A stretch of DNA of 64,000 nt from Chloroflexota bacterium (GCA_030607875.1 JAUWJD010000002.1:62001-126000), one strand, 5' to 3'; shown: positions 41,997 through 51,018, counted from the stretch's first letter. Notes: generated by a model not told the origin, from the sequence alone. Program-made: numbers and translations.

Positions 41997-42848
41997 CTAT
42001 GATTTCCGTGCCACAGCAATCAGGTGCGTTCCCATGCCCAGACAAGCTTCCTCCGCACAGGCTTCCAGCTCCATGCGCAGCAGCTCGGTCCACTTCTCGT
42101 CGTCAGCACGGATCTCTTGCAGAAACTCGTCCCAGCCCAGCGACAGGCAATTCGACGCGGACATCGCGCTGAGGGTCAGGCCCGCTTGTGTTAGCAACTC
42201 GCAGAGTTCTCCCGCACGGAACATGTGGCAGTAGTGCCCGCCCTCTCCCTGAGTCTCGGGCAAGAGGTCGCCACTCTCAATGATCTGGCGGTTATTCTCG
42301 GCCGGTATCAACAGCACATCCCTCAGATGGCAGTGCGCGCTGCCCCAGAGAGACATGACGCTCAGCAGCAGCGTGCCATCCGGGCTCAACACGCGCATGC
42401 ACTCGCGCAAGGCCTGGTCACGCCGCTCCAGGACGTAGCTCAGCGGCCCGCCGTAGGCCACGACGCAGTCAAAGGACTCTGACTCAAAGCAAGCCATATC
42501 GCAGATGTCCACTTGTCGCCAATCTTCGACAGCGTGGGCGAACCCGTGCTGCTGGGCGTGCTGTCTGTTCAGGTCCAACTGTACCTGCGAAATGTCAGCG
42601 ACCACGACTCGTGCGCCCAGACCGGCCAGCACCTGCGTGAAACAGCCCGCACCGGCACCGACCTCCAGTATACGTGCCCCGGGGAGCGTGTACTCCTTTA
42701 GGTAGTGCGTGTGGATGTGCAAGCTCACTTCATCCACTGGCGACCGGGCCAGCCGGTCCCATTCGCGGATGCCGTACTCATCAAAGTAACTGGCCACCCA
42801 TTCGGCACTGTAGCTGGACGTGGTATTGGGTTGATCACTCCGTGACAT
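41997..42848 (-). CDS. Class I SAM-dependent methyltransferase
   Basis: 283 residues: REWDRLARSPVDEVSLHIHTHYLKEY, then ARILEVGAGAGCFTQVLAGLGARVVVADISQVQLDLN (motifs I-II), FDCVVAYGGPLSYVLERRDQALRECMRVLSPDGTLLLSVM (post-I/III). The C-terminal part is Cys-rich (CFTQ, EACAEEACLGMGTH). It is probably a small-molecule methyltransferase; substrate unknown. A related N-terminal fragment lies at 28960-29146. AAAGGACCCCC precedes the ATG. Confidence 0.88.
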   Translation of the reverse strand: MSRSDQPNTTSSYSAEWVASYFDEYGIREWDRLARSPVDEVSLHIHTHYLKEYTLPGARILEVGAGAGCFTQVLAGLGARVVVADISQVQLDLNRQHAQQHGFAHAVEDWRQVDICDMACFESESFDCVVAYGGPLSYVLERRDQALRECMRVLSPDGTLLLSVMSLWGSAHCHLRDVLLIPAENNRQIIESGDLLPETQGEGGHYCHMFRAGELCELLTQAGLTLSAMSASNCLSLGWDEFLQEIRADDEKWTELLRMELEACAEEACLGMGTHLIAVARKS

Positions 42849-42979
42849 CTGCGGGGGTCCTTTCTGAACTCGGCCAGATGCAATCTACAGGCATGACACC
42901 AAGCAAGCCTGCAGGTCGCATTTCCCGAGCAGCATCTCGCTCTGCGAGGCTGGGCGACGCCCTGCCGGCAGCGAGGCAC

Positions 42980-43534
42980 CTACGCCCAGCCATCAAACAG
43001 CAAGTGCGGTATAGCTAGCGCCACAGTGGCCGCCCACGGCAAGGCCTTGAACTCGCCAGTTGCCAGTGCCGCCTTCAGTTCGTCTAGGCTCAGGTAAAGC
43101 AGTTGCTGCTCCTCCAGGTCATCGCTGCAGGGTGTCGCTGCCTGACGCGCCCTTCGGGCCAGGTACAGGTAACCAATGCCGTTCCCTCGATTGGCGTCTA
43201 CCCTGTAGCTCCCCAGATCGATCCATTGCGACGCCTCATATCCAGTCTCTTCGAGCAGTTCCCGCCTTGCTGCGTCCAGTGGATCCTCACCTGGCTCTAT
43301 GTATCCACCCACAGGCGCCAACGAGGTGCCGTCCAGGCCGTACTTTGTCTGGCGAAAGCAAAGGAACTCCCCGCGCGTCGTCTCAGCCAGGACAATGACA
43401 TAGTCAGGCGTGATGATCCACGGCCAGTCGTGGATGACTTGTCCATCGGGCAACTGCACAGTGTGACTCTCAACTGTCAAGAACTTGCCACGCTCCAGTA
43501 TCGTGTGTCGCGCAAGAGTGCGCCAGGATTCCAT
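42980..43534 (-). CDS. NUDIX hydrolase (ADP-ribose pyrophosphatase-like)
   Basis: 184 residues. The Nudix box GGYIEPGEDPLDAARRELLEETGYEA has the glutamates needed for Mg2+ (REllEE). FCFRQTKYGLDGTSLAPVGGYIEPGE fits the ADP-ribose pyrophosphatase branch. It hydrolyses nucleoside diphosphate derivatives in the cytoplasm. GGAGGATAGAAGCTC precedes the ATG, and the same GGAGGATAG is the stop region of the upstream fragment, so a coupled gene may have been lost. Confidence 0.9.
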   Translation of the reverse strand: MESWRTLARHTILERGKFLTVESHTVQLPDGQVIHDWPWIITPDYVIVLAETTRGEFLCFRQTKYGLDGTSLAPVGGYIEPGEDPLDAARRELLEETGYEASQWIDLGSYRVDANRGNGIGYLYLARRARQAATPCSDDLEEQQLLYLSLDELKAALATGEFKALPWAATVALAIPHLLFDGWA

Positions 43535-43540
43535 GAGCTT

Positions 43541-43711
43541 CTATCCTCCAATACCGACCAGCCGAGCCGTCATTGGATCCACTGGATCCACTAGCAGCGG
43601 CCTGAACAAGTTCAAGGCGAACTCCGGCGCTACCGCAAGCGGCAGGCCAAAGAGGTAATCTACTACAAAGTAGACGACGAACCAGAAGCGAAAGCTCTGC
43701 GCTCGGGCTGC
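43541..43711 (-). pseudogene. C-terminal fragment of a small membrane protein
   Basis: The frame ARAQSFRFWFVVYFVVDYLFG, then LPLAVAPEFALNLFRPLLVDPVDPMTARLVGIGG ends at TAG 43541. It looks like the end of a conserved small membrane protein of unknown function (FRFW...FGLPL..AP..L...VDP.MTARLVG). The start is missing; earlier codons shift frame near 43712. It lies directly upstream of the NUDIX gene on the same strand. Confidence 0.5.
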
Positions 43712-43912
43712 CACGCCAGTCCAACAAAGACTACCCCAACAAGAGAGAAACTACAAGTCCCGTGGATAGTGATAGCATAGACTCTGTCGACTAGACCGTC
43801 GATCTTGGGCACATCCAAACACGAGGTGAGTGCCCTGAGGACAATACGTGATATGCTCTGTGCACCCTCCGGGCAATACGTAGCCGCCCATTCGGTGGCG
43901 GGAGACGCAAGG

Positions 43913-44676
43913 ATGAGCCAGGAGAAGGCTTTCAGCAATCAGGACGCGCGAGACGCATGGAACGATAGCGCCTGGGAAGACTTTGTCGAATCAGGCAAGG
44001 ACTTTTGCCGGCACAAGGTACATGGGCCGTGGCTGCTGGCTGCTTGCGAGCCGTTGCAGGGTCTGGGTGCACTCGATCTGGGCTGTGCACAGGGCTGGTT
44101 CTCCCGACAGCTCGCCAGGCGTGGTGCGCGAGTGGTAGCCATCGACCTGGCCGAAGAGCAGCTCGCCTTCGCCCACAAGCACGAAGAAGAGGAACCCCTG
44201 GGCATCGAGTACCACCACATGAATGCCAGCGAGGTGAACCAGCACTGGCCGGTGGGCAGCTTCGACCTGGTCAGCGGCATGAGCGAGCCCGCGCCATCCT
44301 CAAGAGCGCCTCCCAGGTCCTCAAGCCCGGAGGACGGATGGTCTTCTCCATCCCCTACCCTTGTACCAACACTCCCTTCCGCCAATGGGAGCTGCACGAG
44401 TCTGGGGAAAAGGGGGCGCTGAAGATTAACCACTACTTCGAGTCCGGGCCAGCGGTCTGCCACTGGAAAATGAAGCGCCTCATCTACCACTGGGACACAC
44501 CCTACGGGCGCTACACCCTCAGCGAATGGACAACCATGATCGCCGAGGCCGGCTTCCTCATCCGCCGCCTGCACGAACCCCGCCCGACCCCGGAGCAGGT
44601 ACAGCGCAATCCACACCTGGAGGATTCCTACTGCCTGCCCACGTTCCTGATTTTTGAACTGGTCAAGCCGCGATAG
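43913..44676 (+). pseudogene. SAM-dependent methyltransferase with a frameshift
   Basis: From ATG 43913 (GGGAG upstream) the frame reads NQDARDAWNDSAWEDFVESGKDFCRHKVHGPWLL, ALDLGCAQGWFSRQLARRGARVVAIDLAEEQLAFA (motif I) and FDLVSGMSE. Near 44285 it leaves frame; the continuation RAILKSASQVLKPGGRMVFSIPYPC, then HWDTPYGRYTLSEWTTMIAEAGFLIRRLHEP, ends at TAG 44676. About ten residues around SGM..MPD also seem deleted. The length of 764 nt is not a multiple of three. It is a broken small-molecule methyltransferase gene. Confidence 0.82.
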
Positions 44677-44703
44677 CAGGGGCGATGCATGCATCGCCCC
44701 TGC
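44676..44703. repeat. Perfect 28-bp palindrome
   Basis: GCAGGGGCGATGCA followed by its exact reverse complement TGCATCGCCCCTGC. It begins at the stop of the methyltransferase remnant and lies before the small gene on the other strand. It may act as a terminator-like hairpin or be a member of a dispersed palindrome family. Confidence 0.65.
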
Positions 44704-44746
44704 AGCGAGCTGCGTTTGTGCACCGGCAGGGCAACAGAAGCACTGG

Positions 44747-44872
44747 CTACCCCATCCACAACCATCGCCCCCATAGCCGCATGCGCCAGCGGAACGGGCC
44801 CCAGACAAACGGCCCGCGCCACGCGCGCCGGCCGAACGGGCGACGCATCCTGCCAAAACGTCGAACTCTCAT
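44747..44872 (-). CDS. Small Arg/Trp-rich protein
   Basis: A 41-residue frame, MRVRRFGRMRRPFGRRAWRG, then PFVWGPFRWRMRLWGRWLWMG, behind an extended consensus ribosome site (AAGGAGGTGAT, 4 nt before the ATG). The strong site argues for a real gene. The peptide is very basic and aromatic. It could be a small membrane-active or nucleic-acid-binding peptide, or the start of a longer Gly/Arg-rich protein that lost its frame. Family unknown. Confidence 0.5.
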   Translation of the reverse strand: MRVRRFGRMRRPFGRRAWRGPFVWGPFRWRMRLWGRWLWMG

Positions 44873-45110
44873 CCGATCACCTCCTTCCTCCTTCAGATCT
44901 ATGGCCATCATACGCGAAATATGTGAACAAATGATGGAGGAGTGGCGAAGGTTCTGCAAAATCCGGCCGCCAGGTAGTACTCTCTAGCGACGGAGAGAAG
45001 CGGCAGAGCGTTGTGGAGGCCCTGCCCACGTCAGGAAAAGGACAACCAGACTGCCAGCGCCACGTATCCGCCTGTCCGATTCGCCCCAGGCCTTCCCTAT
45101 CCCGCGTGTT

Positions 45111-45138
45111 TTGTTCCCCTGCCGAACTGTGCTATGAT
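45111..45138 (+). promoter_or_regulatory. Candidate promoter of the 45198 lipoprotein gene
   Basis: TTGTTC (45111-45116), a 16-bp spacer and TATGAT (45133-45138), 60 bp upstream of the start codon. Moderate match to sigma-70 elements. Confidence 0.4.
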
Positions 45139-45197
45139 TGGCGCTGAGACTGGGCTGCTTCGCCCAGCATCCGAGATGCTGTGGAACAGGAGGGGAA

Positions 45198-45737
45198 ATG
45201 AGCCGTCTGAAGATTCGTGTCTTTGCCTTGCTGCTGCTTGTGCTGGTTGTGCCACTGACTTGCTGCCAAAAAGCGGCAACCCCGCCACCTCCCCTGACCG
45301 TGGAGGCGCTCCGAAACGCAGAGTACAAGTCTGAGTGGCCCAGGGAGGGCGTGGCCAAGCTCAAGGATGGGCAGTATGAAGAGGAGATTGTGCCAGGTTC
45401 AGCTTCGAAGCTGGTCATCGTGGTTTACCCCAACATGCACGCCTTCGGCGATCTGAACGGTGATGGTGTTGACGACGCGGCGGTGATCCTGGCGACGTCC
45501 GGTGGTGGCAGCGGTACCTTCATCAGCCTGGAGGCAGTGATCAACGACCAGGGTGCACCCAAGCATTTTGCCAGCAGGTCGCTGGGTGACAGGGCACAGA
45601 TCAACTCGGTAGTCATCGAAGGGGGCGAGATCACCGTGGACATGGTGACCCACGGCCCAGATGACCCGATGTGTTGTCCCTCGCTTCAAGCCACCAAGAC
45701 GTTCACGCTGCAAGGGGATACGCTGATCGAGAAGTAA
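45198..45737 (+). CDS. Lipoprotein of unknown function
   Basis: 179 residues. A signal peptide ends VPLTCCQK, giving a lipid-anchored protein. The mature part includes PNMHAFGDLNGDGVDDAAVILATSGGGSGTFISLEAVIND, an FG-GAP/calcium-like D-N-D-G-D loop, then AQINSVVIEGGEITVDMVTHGPDDPMCCPSLQATKTF. The D-x-N-G-D-x-x-D-D motif suggests calcium binding. Start ATG 45198 has AACAGGAGGGGAA before it. Confidence 0.85.
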   Translation: MSRLKIRVFALLLLVLVVPLTCCQKAATPPPPLTVEALRNAEYKSEWPREGVAKLKDGQYEEEIVPGSASKLVIVVYPNMHAFGDLNGDGVDDAAVILATSGGGSGTFISLEAVINDQGAPKHFASRSLGDRAQINSVVIEGGEITVDMVTHGPDDPMCCPSLQATKTFTLQGDTLIEK

Positions 45738-45824
45738 GAAGGTGTCCCGCAGCTGCAAGGCCACTGGTCGCGGGGCTGGGAATTACCCCTGAGAAACCCG
45801 TTTCTTTCTGCTTCGCAGACGCGA

Positions 45825-46514
45825 CTAGAACCCAGCAGAGATGGCTGCTGCGCTGGCCACCCACGAACCGACCACCAGCATGGCGTTGGTCGCGTAGTAG
45901 GCCAGCGGCTGGCGTGCGCGCAGAGCCAGAGCGCCCTCGCGCAGCCACTCTCCAAGACGATACCCGACCGGGAACATCAGTGCCGAGGCAATCGCCCACG
46001 ACACGCCTTCTGTGCTGAGGAAGGCCAGCAACCCACCAGGGCGATTGAAGGACAGCAGGTAGTTGCACGGAGCAAGCCGGATGCCCAGATAGTGGAACGC
46101 TCCCGAGGCCACGAGTGCTGCGGATGCCGCACCAACGATGCGCACCCCAAGGCCTCGTTCCAGCCTCCGTCCCACGAGGGTTACGGTGCCCGCCAGGGCC
46201 AGACCCTCCAGGAGCACGGCCAGGCAGGAATTGGCCTTGCACGTCAGTGCGACGTGCAGGATAGGCACCACCAATTGCTTGCCCAGCATAGCCACAGCGG
46301 CTATGCCCACCAGCATCAAATGCTTTCTGAACATGGCCACAGCGATAGCCATCAGGCCAACTCCGACGCCGGTCAGAATGGCGGCTCGATAGGGCAGCCC
46401 TGCTGCCCGAATCGCGCCGTTCAACACCACCTCGGAAAAGCCGAATAGCGAACCCAATACCAAGATGGCCAACCACATGTCTGTTGGTGCCGCTTTTCTC
46501 TGCCTACTGCTCAT
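45825..46514 (-). CDS. Conserved membrane protein of unknown function
   Basis: 229 residues with about six or seven hydrophobic helices (LAILVLGSLFGFSEVVLNGAI, AAILTGVGVGLMAIAVAMF, LMLVGIAAVAMLGKQLVVPIL and others). A conserved-looking short loop is APCNYLLSFNRPGGLLAFLSTEGV. No transporter or enzyme family recognised. GAGGGAGGAAGAGAGGCAA precedes ATG 46514; the longer upstream frame is ignored. Confidence 0.75.
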   Translation of the reverse strand: MSSRQRKAAPTDMWLAILVLGSLFGFSEVVLNGAIRAAGLPYRAAILTGVGVGLMAIAVAMFRKHLMLVGIAAVAMLGKQLVVPILHVALTCKANSCLAVLLEGLALAGTVTLVGRRLERGLGVRIVGAASAALVASGAFHYLGIRLAPCNYLLSFNRPGGLLAFLSTEGVSWAIASALMFPVGYRLGEWLREGALALRARQPLAYYATNAMLVVGSWVASAAAISAGF

Positions 46515-46670
46515 TTGCCTCTCTTCCTCCCTCTGTTCTCGTATGGTTTCTAGCGTCATGCACGAGTAAAGTGGACCGGAACCGCTCCGTTCAAACAGCG
46601 GACACAGAACGGCGTGGCTCTATCGACTGCTATGTTCAGCCCAGATGAGAATCAGAGTCCGGCTGCTGGA

Positions 46671-47123
46671 CTATTTTGCCAGCGGGGTCTCTGACAGGTC
46701 CGACTCCTCCAGCACAGTGGAGGAGTAGACAAAGTTGTTCTGCAGCAGTATCCAGGCCAGAATCTGTAGGTTCTTTTCCTCACTCAAACTCCCTGGTGAG
46801 CCCCGAGGCATCGTTCTGCTAAAGTACTCCAGTAGCCCCAGCGCGTCGCCATATCTGTCCAGCCTAGCCCGTGCTCCAACGAGCGCCGGCGCACTCGCGC
46901 CCTCGCCCTGGCTGCCGTGGCAGCGCGCGCAGGATGCGTTGTAGACAGCTTTGCCCAGATCGGCCAGTTGCCCTGCTGTCGGTCCGCTCACTATTGGCTG
47001 CGGTGCCGACATAGCTGTTGGCTGCGGCCGCGATGTGGGCGTAGCCGTCGAAGCTGGCGCTGCGCATCCGCTGAAGGCAAGCAACAGTGCCGGTATGAGC
47101 GCAAGTGCTGTGAAGCGTCGCAT
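46671..47123 (-). CDS. Cytochrome c lipoprotein
   Basis: 150 residues with a lipoprotein signal ending AFSGC (Cys20), a Thr/Pro linker and a monoheme c domain: CARCHG at 65-70, with a Met region in FSRTMPRGSPGSLSEE. It is probably an extracytoplasmic electron carrier. AGGAGGTCTCTG precedes the ATG. It is a smaller relative of the protein at 6161-6952. Confidence 0.9.
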   Translation of the reverse strand: MRRFTALALIPALLLAFSGCAAPASTATPTSRPQPTAMSAPQPIVSGPTAGQLADLGKAVYNASCARCHGSQGEGASAPALVGARARLDRYGDALGLLEYFSRTMPRGSPGSLSEEKNLQILAWILLQNNFVYSSTVLEESDLSETPLAK

Positions 47124-47566
47124 CAGAGACCTCCTATTCCACTTGAAATGTCCGCAGTGGACGCGGCATCAGGACAAGGTTGAGGCACGAAAGTGTCCCC
47201 AGGCATATTATACACAGTACTTGCCAACTTCCAATATCCGGGCGCCCTGCAAACTCGGGGGCTTTCGGATGAGACGCACTCGTGCGAAGCGTCTTGAGCA
47301 GAACGAATGGCTGCGAAGAGCAACCCGTCAGCAGGCCGAGAGCTGCAGGGACCGGAACACGGCAGGTGTTACCATCCACAGGACGGCAGGCCCGCTCTGA
47401 GCGGACCATTCGAGACCGAAATGACAGCAGAGGTGTTTTCAATCACCTACAGTTCGTTACGATCAAGACATGCCAGTAACTTGCGCGGGCTCTGCTCCGT
47501 CATCATTGGCAGAGAAGAGCGAAGGAGCCGCTGCTGCAGGGATGTCTGCCAGCGGCCAACACGGGT
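47124..47566. other. Gene-free stretch
   Basis: I see no credible gene in these 440 bp. Confidence 0.4.
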
Positions 47567-47764
47567 TTGAAGAGAACTGTGACGATGGAAGTGCAATCAT
47601 TGAGCATCGCGACGCAAATGGAGCAACCTCTGAATCCGGGCGCGACTGTGCCTGGATCAGACGGTGGAGTGCGTGTAGTGGCGGTGGCAGCGTTGGGCGT
47701 TGTGCTCAGGGGCTCGGTCCTCGGCGCAGCCATGCTGCTGTTCGCCCTGTGGGGCCTGCACTAG
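47567..47764 (+). CDS. Possible small single-helix membrane protein
   Basis: A 65-codon frame from TTG 47567: MKRTVTMEVQSLSIATQMEQPLN, then GGVRVVAVAALGVVLRGSVLGAAMLLFALWGLH. It has one predicted membrane helix at the C-terminus. The start codon has only a weak ribosome site, and no family is known. Low confidence. Confidence 0.3.
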   Translation: MKRTVTMEVQSLSIATQMEQPLNPGATVPGSDGGVRVVAVAALGVVLRGSVLGAAMLLFALWGLH

Positions 47765-47884
47765 GTCTGTGCAGACTACAGACCGCATGCGAAGCACCCG
47801 CGAACGGCGGGGCGAGATGTTGACCTCGCCTCAGCGTTTGGTGCCTTGCTCCCATGCCTGAGGCAGCGCACCAGCACAGTGATG

Positions 47885-48036
47885 GCGCGCCCCTCGCGCT
47901 GCAAGCGGCCCTGAATCCATCCGCTCAATCTGCTTAATCTGCTGACCCGTGCCCCTCGCACTGCAGGCAACCCCGATTCCATCCGCTCAATCCGCTTGAT
48001 CTGCTCGCCCGTGCCCTTCGCACTGCAGGCAACCAC
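47885..48036. repeat. 62-bp tandem repeat, about 2.5 copies
   Basis: Units starting with TCCATCCGCTCAATC at 47916 and 47978 are spaced 62 bp apart. Each contains CCGTGCCC and CGCACTGCAGGCAACC. A weaker, incomplete copy precedes the first unit. The array lies upstream of the large lipoprotein gene at 48141. Confidence 0.6.
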
Positions 48037-48140
48037 GGGGGCTCTTGGCTCTCCTGAACGAGCGGAGCCATAGCGCGCTTGGTCATTTGGGGCTAGGCCA
48101 GTAGAATAGCGGGAAAGAAACGAGTGCCAGGACGGGTGCC

Positions 48141-50315
48141 ATGGAGAAAGCAGAAGAGGCCGCCAGAATAGCAACGGCCGGAGCAGGGATGGTCGACGCG
48201 AGCACTGCCCGCCTGTCGTCGATCCATAGGCCCCTCAGAGGCCTGCGGCTGCAACGTTGCAGGGGAATCCTCTCCAATACAAGACGGCGCGTGCTGGTCA
48301 TAGCGCTGGCCTGCGTGGTCTGGCTCTGCTCATGCACCACCGCGCCGCCACCCACACCAACCGCCTTGTCACCTTCGCCCACACTGCCAACGCCTACTCA
48401 CACACCATCGCCCACTCACACGCCCACATCGGCTCCCACCACGACGCCCACCCCTCGGCCAGCAGTGGAAGGCGCAATCGACGCCTTCGCCGTTACTTAT
48501 TTCCCCTGGGCCAACGCGCCAGTAGCCTTCCCCATGTACACTGGTGAAGGACAAGCGAGGGTGATCAACTCGATCTTCTTCCAGGCCCCGCCCTTCTTCG
48601 GTTTTGACATCCACCCGCCCGAGCAATGGTATCACGTCGTTGGCGTTGACAATTGGGCAGCGATGGACACGGAATGGATCAGCCCTACCTTCAACCGCTA
48701 CCGCCAACCCGGAGATGGAGATCGGGTGCTGCTCCATGGGCACATCTACGCGGAGTACCTCACCGCCAGCTACGTGGGTTTCAGCGACGGGACGTTCTAC
48801 TACTATCGCAGCCTGCTGCACGTCGACGAACTGCACTCTGGGCGATTGCCCCCAGCCTACGATGGGCTGGAGGTGTGGGTGCGCGGCGCGCTCGATACCA
48901 AAGAGGGGCAGGGCCAGTTCTACGTGCTTCCAGAAGGCGCCTCGTTCGATCCCAGCTACTTAGGCCGAGAGGCGCTGGTCGCCGGGCGGCTGTTTTTCGG
49001 TGAGAGCATCGCCGTGAAAGTGACCGGGGGCATCTATGTGAAAGAAGGCGGCCGCTACACCCAGATTGTGCAAGGCCAGCTACCCGCCGCTGCCAGACAC
49101 ACATACCAACAGGGCGTCATCCGCACGCTGGCCCCGTCTGGAGCATGGCTAGTCATCGAAGGCGTCGACGGCACATCTGTGGAGATCGGCATCAACGAGG
49201 ACACGCGCATCGAGTTTGCCGACGGCACGCAGGCTGATCCGAGCGAACTGTCACCTGGGCGAAACGTCGAGGTCATCGGGCAAACGTCGGAAAGAGACAG
49301 GTTGTTTGCCACCAGGGTGACCATCGTCCACACAACGACCGGTGGCGAAATGTTCGCCGCATACATCGCCGGTGACAACGGCGACCTGTGGAGCGTGAGC
49401 CTGAATGGGCGCGAGCGCCGCCAGATCACGCACCTTGACTCGGCCGCGCAAGGACTGGCCGATGCCGAGTTCTCGCCCGATGGGCTGCGCTTTGCTTTCG
49501 CCCGCCAGCAAGGGCGCGAGAGCACCCTGGTGATCGGCGACTTGCAGAGCGGCCAACTGCGCGACTGGCTGACCAGGGACGAGTGGCAGGAAAGCGACCC
49601 CGTCTGGTCGCCCGATGGCAGCCGCCTTGCCCTTTGCCGCTACCGCGTGGAAGGCGAGCAACTGGTAGATGGCGCTTTGTGGATCCTCACCCTGAAAGAC
49701 GGTGAGGTGAGGCGGGTGACCGGTCCGGCACCGGAAGGCTGGCGGACGGTTCAGCCGCGCTGGTCAGCGGATGGCAAATACATCGCCTTCGGGCAAGTGA
49801 CGGACGATCCAGCGCAGCCATCGAAGCTATACATCCTCTCGTTCCCGCCGCAGAGCCAGTGGATCTTTGAGTGGGGTCTTGACTGGCGCTGGTCACGGGA
49901 CTCTGCGCAGTTGCTCTGCACACGGCAGACACCCAAAGAGAGCCGCGCCCGCATCTGGGTCGTGCAGCGCGATGGCTCCTCACCCACCTGGCTGTCCACG
50001 AGAGGCGTGCACGACTACCACGGACGCTGGTCGCCTGATGGCACGGCCATCGCCTTCCTCTCGCGCCCATCAGGCAGCAGCGAACCCGATGATCTGTGGA
50101 TCATGCAGGCAGACGGCATGAGGCGCTTCCAGCCGCAGAGCCAACCGCCAGCCAGCGACGCGGCCTGGTCAGCGGACAGCCAGACGGTGGTCTTTCTGAG
50201 AGTGAGCTATGCTGGGGGGAATGCGGGCTTGTGGCTTGTGGGCCACGACGGGTCTGGACTGCACCAACTGGCCGCCGATGCCACGGCGCTGGTAGGCACG
50301 TACCGGGCACCCTAG
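48141..50315 (+). CDS. Lipoprotein with TolB-like beta-propeller
   Basis: 724 residues. A hydrophobic segment ends CVVWLCSC (lipobox-like, Cys about 65) and a Thr/Pro-rich linker follows. The middle (about 120-420) is a domain of unknown function with an OB-like element (RTLAPSGAWLVIEGVDGTSVEIGINEDTRIEF). The C-terminal 300 residues are WD40/TolB-like repeats: DAEFSPDGLRFAFARQQG, SDPVWSPDGSRLALC, VQPRWSADGKYIAFG, HGRWSPDGTAIAFLS. It is probably surface-anchored. ATG 48141 has a weak ribosome site; ATG 48189 (GGAG) is an alternative. Confidence 0.85.
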   Translation: MEKAEEAARIATAGAGMVDASTARLSSIHRPLRGLRLQRCRGILSNTRRRVLVIALACVVWLCSCTTAPPPTPTALSPSPTLPTPTHTPSPTHTPTSAPTTTPTPRPAVEGAIDAFAVTYFPWANAPVAFPMYTGEGQARVINSIFFQAPPFFGFDIHPPEQWYHVVGVDNWAAMDTEWISPTFNRYRQPGDGDRVLLHGHIYAEYLTASYVGFSDGTFYYYRSLLHVDELHSGRLPPAYDGLEVWVRGALDTKEGQGQFYVLPEGASFDPSYLGREALVAGRLFFGESIAVKVTGGIYVKEGGRYTQIVQGQLPAAARHTYQQGVIRTLAPSGAWLVIEGVDGTSVEIGINEDTRIEFADGTQADPSELSPGRNVEVIGQTSERDRLFATRVTIVHTTTGGEMFAAYIAGDNGDLWSVSLNGRERRQITHLDSAAQGLADAEFSPDGLRFAFARQQGRESTLVIGDLQSGQLRDWLTRDEWQESDPVWSPDGSRLALCRYRVEGEQLVDGALWILTLKDGEVRRVTGPAPEGWRTVQPRWSADGKYIAFGQVTDDPAQPSKLYILSFPPQSQWIFEWGLDWRWSRDSAQLLCTRQTPKESRARIWVVQRDGSSPTWLSTRGVHDYHGRWSPDGTAIAFLSRPSGSSEPDDLWIMQADGMRRFQPQSQPPASDAAWSADSQTVVFLRVSYAGGNAGLWLVGHDGSGLHQLAADATALVGTYRAP

Positions 50316-50350
50316 GTGGGGCCAAACAACAAAGGCAGAACCCGTTTCCC

Positions 50351-50416
50351 GTAGTGATGACTTCAGTCATTCGATACGCCAGTACCAGGCAAAACAACGA
50401 CTAAAGTCACCCCTAC
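50351..50416. repeat. Imperfect palindromic repeat (REP-like)
   Basis: The left arm GTAGTGATGACTTCAGTC and right arm GACTAAAGTCACCCCTAC form an 18-bp inverted repeat with a few mismatches around a 30-bp centre. It lies between two convergent genes and overlaps the sixA stop codon, so it may end both transcripts or be a mobile REP-type element. Confidence 0.6.
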
Positions 50417-50913
50417 AAAGACATTGACAACTCTCGCGGCCGCCAGGTGTGGACCCATTCGGCCTCCGTTTGGTGGGTCAGATCCGCCCAGCGTTCAATC
50501 GGCAGTCTCAGATGAACAACCGCCGCCGTGGGCAAGCGCTCCCGCTGATCGGTCAGCAGTTCCAGCAGATCCTCCATGCCGGGGTTGTGTCCGATCACCA
50601 ATACCGGGTCAACGCCGTCAGGAATCAGGTGCAGCGCATCCACGTAATCCTGCGGTTCCGCGCCATAAAGCCCATCGAGAAAGAGTATCTCCCCGTCGCA
50701 ACCAGATGCCTCGGCCACGGCCTCCGCCGTCAGGCGAGCACGCAGTGCGGTGGAAGAGAGGATGTACTGCGGCACCAGATCCTCCTTTCGAAGCAGGTGA
50801 CCCATTTTTGGTGCGTCCCTCCTGCCGCGCCTGTTCAGGGGACGCTCTCGATCGGTCAGGCCAGGCTGCTTCCAACTTGATTTGGCGTGACGCATCAGCA
50901 ACAACGTTTTCAC
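50413..50913 (-). CDS. sixA: SixA-type phosphohistidine phosphatase
   Basis: 166 residues of the histidine phosphatase superfamily: RHG motif as LLLMRHAKSSW at the start and GHNPGMEDLLELLTDQ near 115-130, with SSTALRARLTAEAV. SixA removes phosphate from phosphohistidine proteins. The start is GTG 50913 behind GGGAGAAGCCG. Confidence 0.9.
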   Translation of the reverse strand: MKTLLLMRHAKSSWKQPGLTDRERPLNRRGRRDAPKMGHLLRKEDLVPQYILSSTALRARLTAEAVAEASGCDGEILFLDGLYGAEPQDYVDALHLIPDGVDPVLVIGHNPGMEDLLELLTDQRERLPTAAVVHLRLPIERWADLTHQTEAEWVHTWRPRELSMSL

Positions 50914-51018
50914 CGGCTTCTCCCTCCCACCAGGGCCTCTGCCAAGCTGCCGTCAAACCGCGTTGCTCGCAGGATACACGAGGGCTGGGACTTGGTTTGG
51001 CATGCCTATTCTCCACTG

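Noticed and set aside
43939-44856. 305-residue minus-strand frame
   Set aside because: Shadow of the methyltransferase pseudogene on the plus strand.
47885-48036. CRISPR array
   Set aside because: Repeats have no unique spacers of typical size and no cas genes are near.
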